NCBI GenBank assembly: GCA_030062745.1
Contig: CP099850.1
Location: forward strand, 1,364,001-1,428,000
Direction: 5' to 3'
Length of the DNA stretch: 64,000 nucleotides
From: Capitulum mitella
Lineage: Eukaryota > Arthropoda > Thecostraca > Pollicipedomorpha > Pollicipedidae
The position numbers were made by a program, and so were the translations under genes. Of the stretch, positions 1-9,550 are shown piece after piece; within the stretch, counting starts at the first letter, position 1, and each line of letters opens with the position of its first letter. The notes beneath the pieces were generated by a model that ran no database searches, was not told the DNA's origin, and saw nothing but the letters and a program-made list of their open reading frames with translations.

Positions 1-173
1 CACATCACTGCATGTTTAATGTCACTGCTAAACATGGCTTCATGCTGCTGAATGCATTCTCACCAAAATTCTGACATTGCCGGATGTCATGACATAAACA
101 AATAACGGAATCGTTATCTGCGTAATCTGTCCAGAAATTCTATATTTGCTGGATTCCCACAAAGGTAAACTAT
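1..173 (+). repeat. Repeat R1, right-hand part (cut by window edge)
   Basis: This stretch matches 15600-15799 on the same strand and 38701-38860 on the opposite strand. Shared blocks include a segment near 90-112 reading ATGACATAAACAAATAACGG and the right end near 146-173 that finishes in a CCCACAAAGGTAAACT-type sequence. It is the right end of a non-autonomous repeat whose fullest uninterrupted copy is about 645 bp (38701-39345). No coding content is seen. Confidence 0.6.
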
Positions 174-1426
174 GCCCCTCTAAATGGCCATTTTAGCTGC
201 GTTCAGTATTCTCTTTCATTTTTGAATTATTTATATAAAAATACCGTATCCCCTGGAATAATGAAGGTGCATTATTATTCGAATATATACAACGTCTTTT
301 TTTCTGTTGAGAGCAAAGCAACTTGCGCTCAAGCATCCAATTTTAAGACCAGCTGTCAGGCGTTAGTCGGTCAGTCAGAACAAGCAGTAGCTGTCACAGA
401 CCGCTCCCTTTGCACTACAAATGTGTTTTATTCAGACACGGCCGTCGCGGAAAGTTCTACGTTTGATAGTTTAGAGGACCGTAAAACCATCGACAGATGT
501 GGCGTGTATCTGTTCTAATTCCTCTGCATTAGTACGAGCAAAAACAGCACGAGCAGCAATAGGGCTGTTGGAAACGATCTGAGGAATTGCTTTGTAAGAT
601 GTTAGCATATAAGTCACCCTTAAGCACTGAATGAACTGCCTAAACGCATGCATTGTTTCACCTTATAGAACCTGATATAGCACATTAACAAAGTGCAAAT
701 AAGCACACTCACAGTTTTGCCGACAACTTGCAAAGTTAGTTCAGGTTTTATGATGTCATTTTTGAGCGTATGTTAGGGAATTTGGCGGCTTTTCGTACAA
801 GTTCAAGTTCAAGTTCGAAGAAGTTCGCACAGTTTGTTGAACAAGAGGTTGTTGGTTGTTGTTTGTTGAACTAGTCTTTTGGGTCGTAGTCGTCGTTAAT
901 AAATAACTACGATAGCGTATTATTTAGAGACAGGAGTCGTTTGTCATTAGCCAAAAATGGGAACCGCGTTGCATGAGTCATTTCCGTTGGAAATGTCCGA
1001 ATACTCGGTTCCGGTTGCGCAGGCTGGCCGAGGACATCACAGTTCATCGCTCGCCGCTGGTGGTGAGGGACCAGGCCGTGATGCAAAAACAGCCACCTTC
1101 GGCTGGAATTACGCGTCATTGGTGGCATCACACGGAGGCCGATTTTGGACGCCATTAATTCGGTGCATGTCAGGCAATTGTGAAACAGACTAGCTTCCCT
1201 TGCCGAGGTACAGTGTCGGAACAAGTGAATCTGGAAACGCGCATTACAGGGAATTTGCTTTGTTCTAGGAACAGCAACCGTGTGAAGTCACTATTGATGA
1301 GATTTTTGCCACTTTATGACATGGTTAAGAAGTGATTCGGTTCCCCTCGAACTCATCATTCTAGAAAAGCAAGGGCCAGATTTTAAATATGTAGTCTTCC
1401 GTTGAGGTGGACTACTAAAAAGGGCT
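174..1426. other. Intergenic, no recognised gene
   Basis: About 1.25 kb with only short open frames and no recognisable protein, RNA gene or repeat end. A run of GTTCAAGTTCAAGTTCGAAG near 800-825 is simple local repetition. Confidence 0.5.
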
Positions 1427-1603
1427 GACGTCCCGTGACCACGGTGGTGGAGTGGGTCGAACGTTTGATGACTGGTCGCATGGTTGCTGGTTCAAATCCA
1501 GGGCAGTAGGCGAAAAATCCGTGTTCGATATATTTCCATGATGCAAGTGTAAACAATAAATAATTGAGGAAAACCGTGGCTAATCCCTGTACTACCACCA
1601 CGG
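1427..1603 (+). repeat. tRNA-derived SINE-like unit
   Basis: The segment has a pol III type A-box-like sequence (TGGTGGAGTGG, near 1444-1454) and a B-box-like sequence (GGTTCAAATCC, near 1490-1500), spaced as in a tRNA head, followed by a roughly 100-bp unrelated body. It does not fold into an obvious tRNA cloverleaf with an anticodon arm, so it is more likely a SINE than a tRNA gene. Oddly, the 3' end (CTACCACCACGG, near 1590-1601) is complementary to the start (CCACGGTGGTGG, near 1437-1448), so the ends can pair. Only one copy is seen in this window, so the SINE call rests on the promoter boxes. Confidence 0.5.
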
Positions 1604-4069
1604 AAAAAGCCGTCAGTCACTCCTTCACGCATTTACGCGGAAGCGAGCTGTATTCCTCCATAACTCGCCTTCGAACTGGAGAATTGGGGCTGCATTGCTG
1701 ACAGATTGGTGCCCATCATCTCAGCCCGTTGACACAAACCGTCTCATATGGGCTCTGGTGATGGACGGCGCCATATGACATCATACAGGCGTTGAATGAT
1801 GTTCTCACGTCAGCGGTATTCACATTCAGATATCTAGTAAAAGGAAAAATCCTAATTTTGGCCGTCATAGCGCAGTCACGCCGGCCTAGCGAGAAATGCC
1901 AGGTCAGCGGTAATAGCTGTATGGAATATTTAAGATCTTCACTATGGAAAAAGAGACGCTGTTCCATTCTTGACCATCAGGCAACAAGGGAAATAGATAT
2001 GGCAGAATCTGCAGGTGGTGTAGAAAGGCCCTGCTTTCATCCTTTTCATCTGACCGAAAGATGTATGAAATGGAAACGCACTTCTGCGGCGCCACGCTGG
2101 CAGTCCTAAGCTGAAGCTGTGCAGTGAAAGAAAATAATTCGTATTTCCGTCCGGAGCTTTGCGAACAAAAAGCAGCGAACATCAGTCCGCACACGCCGGG
2201 AGGACAAATATGTGGCGTGTTGAAGAATCGCATTAAAAACCATGATGAGCACTGATCTTTCCATCCTGGCGAGACAGATTTCAATCGGCTCGGTTGGCCA
2301 GTTGGTCAGCTGGCAACCGGCCAGTGCAGGGCTGTGCTGACTACCACATGGTCGTCTGGCGACCTTGGCGGCATGTCGAACTTTCGCCACTTTTATCTCG
2401 GTTATCTCGATTTGCCCGATCGGGTGTAGGGATCGAAATCTATTCAGCAAGCTATGCTAGCGCGGACTCAGGTCTCCGGCATTGCGTGAGCAACATAAAT
2501 ATTTCGTCCTTTTAGTGCATTAAGAATGCAATGTTGTTCTGTCAAGCTCCTACTGTTGGCTCAGTGCTCGGGATGAAGCTGGGTCTATATGGCGTAAATG
2601 GCCATTTTTGCTTTTCGAAGAAATGGGCTGCATTTGATCACCGTTGATGTGTGCATGTCGTCAGTTCTTAAGAGTATCATGCTGTTACCATACGTACACT
2701 CATTTGGAGCCCTTCACAATCATAGGTCAGGTCGAGCGGGCATGTTCATCCGATTTCGAAACGACTGCCTTGTGGAACGAATGACTGATTGATTGGAAAT
2801 CAGGTAAAGGATGTAGGATGGTGGATAATCAGAACGATACGGAAACTACCATAGGCTTCCCCGTACTGATGTACATATTTTTCGAGTCCGCAAAGTTGGA
2901 AGTCCGTCTCAATATTCCCTCCTTGGCTTCGGGCTAACAATACAAAGTGTGGGCCCTGAGCTGGAGCGGTGCCTGGATATTCGGAAACAGGGGCGCAAAA
3001 GCATTCCGTAAACCGTAAGGAAATATGAAAACAACAACGCAAGAGCCACTGCCGAATCGGCGCCTCCTAACATGGATATTGCCAGAGTCATCCGAAATGT
3101 TGTCCTTGATGTACGATCCCGCAAGCCTGTCGTGATGCAAACGCAAAGATGCAAGTAACGAGAAATATCCACGACCAGAGCATCAGATGCAGGTACGCCT
3201 GTTGCCTGACCGTTCTACCGCGCTTTTCCCATCAGGGGTGTGCCCGTGCGTAGAAAGGTAAGTGCGTTAGAACAGTTGAAATGAAAATAGCACAGGCATG
3301 AATAATTTCCCTCGTATTGTACGCCGAGCCTCTCGTCTTTATTTCGGTCGAGACGGCCTAGTTCCAGGCCTCTTGCGTGCGCCTATGCATCCGGTAACGA
3401 GTCAGTATGGTCGCCTATTGTTTGTCGGGTCGGGTATTGTTTGTCGGGTAACTAATGTGAAGTAATGCAGGAGGTGGTCGGATGTCTCATAACCTTTACT
3501 CGAGCGTCCGCAGGAGGTGCCTTTAATTTTGGTTTGATTTGGGTTGGACTTTTTCGGAAATCGGCGTCTTAACTTAAATGGCGATATGCAAATGTTCATC
3601 AACGTGAAGCCACTATTGCTGAAATTATCGAGTAAATTTGGACACGAAGAGTTTGACGACGACAGTCGCACGTTCATACCAACCGACCAGGCAATGCGCG
3701 CTGTCCCATGAGGCGGGTCCAGAAAATGAATGGTAAAAAATAGATTACATCGCCGAATGCCAGACGCTGAACACAACGGTATATATATCTTCTTATCTGC
3801 CTTTCTGACTGTTCCGCAACAAGTCAACAACAACAACGACAAGCAACAGTCGACGGAGCTTTGCGCTCTACACTCATCATGAGAATGTGTGATACGTAAG
3901 AAATGCGGCCACCATTGTACGCCCGTGAAACAATTTTGGCCCGAAAGTCAGTCGCCTCCCGTGCTTTGGTGCGGTGACACGCTGCATCTCCGCCCCAGAC
4001 GGAGAATCAGCACAGGATGCGAGGAAAAACATGACTCGGGATTAGGATTTTCTAGACGTATGATGTGAT
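1604..4069. other. Intergenic, mostly featureless
   Basis: No gene recognised; all frames are short and unlike known proteins. The part at 2380-2500, around CGATCGGGTGTAGGG and a CGCGGACTCAGG-like block, weakly resembles 25400-25480 and may be an old copy of the same SINE-like repeat. Confidence 0.4.
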
Positions 4070-4077
4070 GCGGTGGT

Positions 4078-4347
4078 CAGGGACGCAGCCAAGGAGGGCC
4101 ATGGGGACCATGCCCCCCCCCCCCCCTGAGCCAAGAGGTCTGCGTCGGATATATAGCGATTTCGCACGAATACGGAACAGTGATCACATATGTGTTGCAA
4201 AAGCAAACATTCGAGGCATTTCTGTGGGTTAAATATGAGGTCACTTACGCAACATTGCTGCTTTTCCCATAAATTTCGCCATATGACAGTGGCATATGAC
4301 AAAATTTGACACTGAGCCCCCTGGAGAAAATCCTGGCTACGTGCCTG
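4078..4347 (-). mobile_element. hAT-like MITE, family F2
   Basis: A 270-bp non-autonomous element. Its ends are imperfect inverted repeats: the left reads CAGGGACGCAGCCAAGGA and the right reads TCCTGGCTACGTGCCTG. It is flanked by GCGGTGGT (4070-4077) and GCGGTGGC (4348-4355), an 8-bp target duplication with one mismatch, as expected for hAT transposons. The interior, including a long C run near 4111-4125 and a CATATGACAGTGGCATATGAC palindrome-like block near 4281, matches 12750-13026 in the opposite orientation. No transposase is encoded. Confidence 0.7.
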
Positions 4348-4355
4348 GCGGTGGC

Positions 4356-5657
4356 GAATGTTGTACAAGCAAATGCTGCCGTAGCACTCGATCACGAGCT
4401 AACGATGAAAACCCTGAGAGAGGATTTGGCCGCTTGCCATTGCATGTTTTAAACTGAACATGAAAAACCGGCTGAATGGCATAATCGCTGAAATTGTTTT
4501 GCGACAGCGTTGCTGTCACGCGTCACGTTGCTCTTCCAAGCCCGGCAGAAATGGGAACGAACTGGGTGAACTAGTTGAATCGGCGAGCTCGTTGAAAGGC
4601 GAATGGAGCCTGAACTGTGGATTCTAACCGAAGAACTCGGCAGTGTAACAAGAAGTAACGCCATATATTATCTTAGCAGGGTCAGAGCCTAGCACTATAA
4701 AGCTGAGCCCCACCAATACGTTTAAAGCCCACTAATTCGAGTATCGGAACGCGTATCGCTTTTTACAATCCAGTCCGATCCTTATCCATGTCACGCTATA
4801 CCCGGACCAGTCCGCGTCAAAGGGAAAATTTACCTCGTACATTAAAATAATGATGCCGATCTCCTGACGTACCTAGAAAGGGCCGGTATAATATGCACAC
4901 TGCATATAAAATGAGTCCCAGTCATCCACCTGCAACATTCTTCATGAAAAATTACTCGCACCGCCAGTTCTGCATACGATTTCTAAAACAATATTTGTAT
5001 TTTCGTGTAGTCAGCTTGAATGACCTTGTCAGATCAACACATCGACAGCGGTAAGGTCATCACCAATGCAAGAATATCTTTTGTTTGAGGCGGTGTTGCC
5101 ATATATTTGATCCTTTTCTAGTGGGTGCATTTAGTTATTTCAATACCGTTTTTTTTTTTTAAATCCCTTATTCATTTAGATCGCATATTTGTAACATAGT
5201 AGGAATTCACTTATGCGTATTGCTGCCTTGAGGAGGATTTTCTTCCAGGGTTTTTGTTGCCTGACATAACCGTGGAAAATATAAACCAGCATGAATTTGT
5301 GCTTCAGAACTGTCTCAGTTTTCGAAGACTGATGGTACGTGGCACATAGTAAGTACCCCGTAACGAGAAAATGGTGAAAACGTTCCTGGGCCTCAGAGAC
5401 CGATGTCCAGTATTATTTCTCCACAGGAAAATTGACCATTTTTCAGTCCACTTTTTGGTCTCACGGGTACAGACTTTTTAAGACCACTTTTTAATACCAC
5501 ATAATACTGAATGTCGGTTGTGGCCTCAACTGAAACCAGTTCGTTGACACTTCTAGTCTCCAATATCTATAACATTTCCCCAGTGAACTTAAACATTTGT
5601 CTGGTGTTCTGCCCAGTGAGGTTAAATACTTGGTGTCTGGGCCATTGATAGACATAA
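4356..5657. other. Intergenic, no recognised gene
   Basis: AT-rich DNA with no open frame resembling a protein and no repeat end that I can identify. Confidence 0.45.
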
Positions 5658-6367
5658 GGCGCGTTTATACGAGCATTTGAAAAGCTGCCAAATTCCCGGC
5701 CAGATTGGCCAGGGTGCACTTTTCTGGCCAGTTTAAGCATCCGCGAGGCTCTGGGTTTCCTTCACGTTCTCTCCACTTGATGTTTGACATGACAGTTTAA
5801 ACACCACTGCGGCCTATGCTGATTTGCATGAAATTACTGCTGACTTAATCCGTGTACCAACCCACTTATCTTCTTTAGGCTTCGAAAATCACAAATCGCT
5901 TCAAACACAGACGCTACGATTATAAACAGGGACCACGCGCACAATGGGTAAAGGAATTTTCCGCTCCCTTGCCACTCTTCCTACGCTTCCAGCTTGTCAG
6001 TCTTCGGCAAATCAGCGCCTTCGTTGTACAACCTTTCAGCCTTGTGAAGGTACCTAGCCTTTGTGAACCACTGGATTTGGCCGGTGGCTGCATTGGCGAG
6101 ACGCGGCCAGGCTGGCCAGAAGCTACCATATCAACCGCAGAACACGCGAGGAAATTACTGCGCATGACATGGAGTACAGAAAGCCAAGGTTTCTCCTCCT
6201 TTCATTTCAAGCTTGTTTGCATTGCGATCAATTCATTCTGTCCCATGATGTTAAAATATGTCTTTCCAGAACCAACTGTGGTTTAAATCAGCTTTTTTTA
6301 AAGCTGGTCAATCCGGCCAACCTGGCCGGGAATCTGGCAGCTTTCCAAATGCTCGTATAAACGCACC
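5658..6367. mobile_element. Non-autonomous DNA transposon with ~50-bp terminal inverted repeats
   Basis: The left end starts GGCGCGTTTATACGAGCATT and the right end is its reverse complement with few mismatches (GGTGCGTTTATACGAGCATT when read from the other strand). The inverted match continues through AAGCTGCCA, ATTCCCGGCCAG and TTGGCC, about 50 bp per arm. The 710-bp unit has no long conserved frame; short frames inside do not resemble a transposase. The flanks do not give a clear target duplication, so the superfamily is undecided. No second copy is seen in this window. Confidence 0.75.
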
Positions 6368-7015
6368 TATTGATGTGTCTCTGGCACGTTTCAGTCACGA
6401 CTTAGAATCCAATTAAGGCGCGGTCACTCATCACATTCGCGAGCACAACCCACAATGGCCGACGAACCGTCTGCTTGCTTGCGTCAAAATCTGCAAAGTT
6501 CCGAATGTTGTTGGTACCAAAAATCATTCTTACGTCATCGATTTAGCTCGGTTTTCAACGCGCATTTTCTGGCGTGTAATTTTTAAGCATCAGGAAAATC
6601 AATAAAAATAACTAACACAACCAAAAAGAAGACCAGAAATGGCTTTCCTTGGATACCATACGCCGGAGAACTGGTCTTCAGTAAACAACTTCATGAAACG
6701 TTCTCAGGCTGTTTTCCTAGTGTGGCCATGAAAATCGAGGAAGCTGAGGTGCACAAATCTGCCAACTTGCTACCAGCGTGGGTGACAGATATTGGTAAAA
6801 ATATGGCGGACTTGTGACCGGTAATCATCATTTGAGAAAAACAGAAACGTCAGATATGCAATATAAGAAGTCACAGTAAATATGGTGGCGGCTCCATGCA
6901 CTGGAGCTGGAAGGAGGCGATTTATGTATGACTTCGACTGGTAGGATCAAATTTGGCCAAATTAGAAATGTGACAAATTTGGGGTACTTAAGCTTTTGTA
7001 GGTGACAGTTTTGAC
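6368..7015. other. Intergenic, no recognised gene
   Basis: About 650 bp without a recognised gene or repeat end. It lies immediately left of the truncated TTAA element and does not match the 5' part of the intact copy at 30407, so the junction near 7016 is a truncation point. Confidence 0.4.
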
Positions 7016-7813
7016 GTTTTGTGTACTTCTACTAGTCATGATATGCTAAACAAGTACAAATCGTATTACACAGTTTGTATAATGTTAGCATGGGCGGTGC
7101 CCGGGACATGAAAAAGGGGAACTGTCATGGTCACATGTTCTTCAGATCAACTTGTGACCTTTGACCTTAAATAACCTTCAGTAACCTTGGGGTCACTTGG
7201 AATAATCTCGTGTGCATTTAGTATTATCCGTAAACGTTTTCGATCAGTTGAATTCACTCTATTTCAAAGATTCCATTTTACGGCTATTGTGATATAGGGT
7301 ACGCTCACTGGCATTTTAGGTCATAGCTCCGTGACCCGACCTGATATCAAGCTCAAGCTTGGTGCACAAGTAGGGGGCAACCTTCTACGTCCTATGTATT
7401 CTGGGTTTGGCATTTGAAAAATGGCACCGAAATTATTACTATAAAACCCAATTTTGACTTTTAACCTTGACCTGGCCTTGTAAGTGACCTCAGACCAACA
7501 AAATTGCATTTGTATGCTCCCGAACTACTTAGCTATACATCCGTATAAAGTTGTAAGTTCTATCTTAAAAGCCCTATTTTTCGCAGTCATTTTCCTTTTA
7601 CCCTCAACAGGGCCAAAAACGACCTGAGGTGCCTCCCAAAAACGTTGCTTGGCTCCGTCCTTGAGCAGAATAGAATTTCGAAATTTTGTCACAATGCGTA
7701 GAAAAAATAGCTAGGAAAAGTCACCAAGTTTTGTGAAGCTGCGTCAAAAAGCCTAGAATTGGCAAGCAAAAAAGCCGAGGGGGCGAATTCGCCCCCCCCT
7801 GCTGGGAATGGAG
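7016..7813 (+). mobile_element. piggyBac-like TTAA element, family A, 5'-truncated
   Basis: It matches 30817-31586 almost throughout, including the block near 7081-7140 containing GTTAGCATGGGCGGTGCC, the repeated TGACCT hexamers at 7150-7195, and the 3' end CCCCCCCTGCTGGGAATGGAG followed directly by TTAA (7814-7817). The roughly 410 bp that begin the intact copy are missing here. It encodes no transposase, so it is a non-autonomous (MITE-like) element. Family assignment rests on TTAA flanks and a terminus that reads CTCC/CCCT inward. Confidence 0.65.
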
Positions 7814-7817
7814 TTAA

Positions 7818-8215
7818 ATAAAGACACAAACCTGAATTCTGTCTGACCAGAACCAGAACAAAGTCTGGTTTGATTGCTTATGCATTAAATGAATCCATCC
7901 ATGTGGTAGGTATTTTTTTGCACTTGCATATTACGAACATATAAAATTTTGTCCGGATGCTGTCGGAATAAACACCGCTGAAATAGGCTTGATGCCTTGT
8001 CAGATGTTTATTAGTGTGACCAAAAATGATTTCTTTTTAAACTGGACTCATGAGTTCCAGAATATTGCTGAACACTTTTGTACCTACGTATATAATATAT
8101 ATATATGTATATAAATATATATAATTATACATAATTGATGTAGAATTTATGAATATGTACCTATATAATTTATGTATCACATCATCAAGCTTCTGACCTA
8201 CCAGGCAGAAGGTAA
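7818..8215. other. AT-rich intergenic DNA
   Basis: Contains a TA-rich low-complexity stretch at 8088-8170. No gene recognised. Homology to the peroxidase copy 2 flank begins at about 8216. Confidence 0.5.
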
Positions 8216-9550
8216 TGTTCTGCTTTTTTTGCATCGCAATCGACTCCATGTTCAATATCTTTGTAGGTGGTTGGGCAAATGGCAAGTGTCATATTCTTTT
8301 CTGCTACAGCTTTGAAAATTTAGCATTGTCTAGAAGTCGTAACTTATCTACTCCTTGCCGACAAAGGTAAGAACCTTTTTACACGGATATCCTCTAAGTT
8401 GTTTACATTCAAGTCGCTTCTCGTGACAGAAATTTATGAGTTCAGAGGTGATCCGTATCCAGTCGGTATCCATGAAATTCTCAAAAGATTATCCAGTTTT
8501 CTCCATGATCCAATCCATATGGATATACACACGGATATCTGGTCCATGTTATGCTCTGCCACCCGTGCCGTTACCAAGAATAGCTTTTACAAATCTGGAT
8601 TAGAAATGGCGTTGATAGTTGGCTGTCGATCAGGAAAAGAATATTATTGGCCAGTCCCACGTAATATATTTACATTGTTACAAAGGTGGCAAGTGATCTG
8701 TACTATCTATGCGTGACGTAGACTTTTAATCCATAAACCATAACTACAATATATTTAGTGAAAAAATGGCATCGTGGAACTATTTTGAAAAAGCAGCTGC
8801 CATGAGGCAGAATAAACTACATTAAATCCATTCGGAAATTCATGTTTTGATGAATGTCACGATCTTTAGTCAAAACCACACCCCGAAGTGTATGTGACAC
8901 GGGTATGGGATCCACAGCTATGGGACGTCTCACAGCCATTTTTCGGAGATCAGGATAGAGGCCATATGTCTATTGCATTTCCATGGGTCTTGGAACCTAG
9001 CGGGGAAACTGATGTTTTTTTATAGCTGGACTTGTGTCTGGTAATTTTTATGGTTGCACTTGTGTCTGGTGAATTAGCTGTGGACTAGTTAGGATAAATT
9101 TATAAAAAAAAACGGATGTTATGTTTATCATTCTGATTCTGTATTCCTTCTTTACAAATTATTGTTTCAGATATCACTGCCACTTCAGTCTTCCATAAAA
9201 TTCACAAATCAGAAGAAGCAGGTGACTATCATTTTAGGAATCCACAGACTTTTTAATCGCAAGGCGTTTGACGTTCTCATGTTAAATATGCTTTGAGATC
9301 GTGTTTTTGTGAACAGTAACAATCGCTTTGCTGCTGAAGAAGTTTCTTCTTCTATTCCTTCTCTGTAGACTTTGCTCGGAAAAATGATACCATAATGTAA
9401 CAAGGACCAAGCTACGTTAAACAAGGGTCCCATACTGCTTAAATAATGAAATAATGAATTGAATATTGAAATAATGCTGCTTTGAGCGCCCAAAATTTCA
9501 ACGGTCTCGTCGTGGGCACGTAAATCAACACTTGCCTCCTTGTGTTTCAG
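8216..9550 (+). promoter_or_regulatory. Conserved upstream block of peroxidase copy 1 (5' flank, intron and probable leader)
   Basis: This 1.3 kb is homologous, inverted, to 37312-38690 upstream of copy 2, and its last ~400 bp also to 61886-62275 upstream of copy 3. Matching landmarks include a GTTTACATTCAAGTCGC block near 8401, an ACAAATCAGAAGAAGCAGGT block near 9206, and TTTGCTCGGAAAAATG near 9371. The block ends in a pyrimidine tract and TGTGTTTCAG (9541-9550), a strong 3' splice acceptor conserved in all three copies, which suggests an upstream leader exon and an intron here. A 105-residue open frame at 8399-8716 is not kept open in copy 2, so I do not call it coding. Confidence 0.55.

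Noticed and set aside
1430-1505. Possible tRNA gene
   Set aside because: A- and B-box-like sequences are present, but acceptor and anticodon stems do not form convincingly and the unit continues into a SINE-like body.
8399-8716. 105-residue open frame upstream of peroxidase copy 1
   Set aside because: The homologous DNA at 38400-38520 does not keep the frame open, so it is conserved as non-coding flank rather than as protein.
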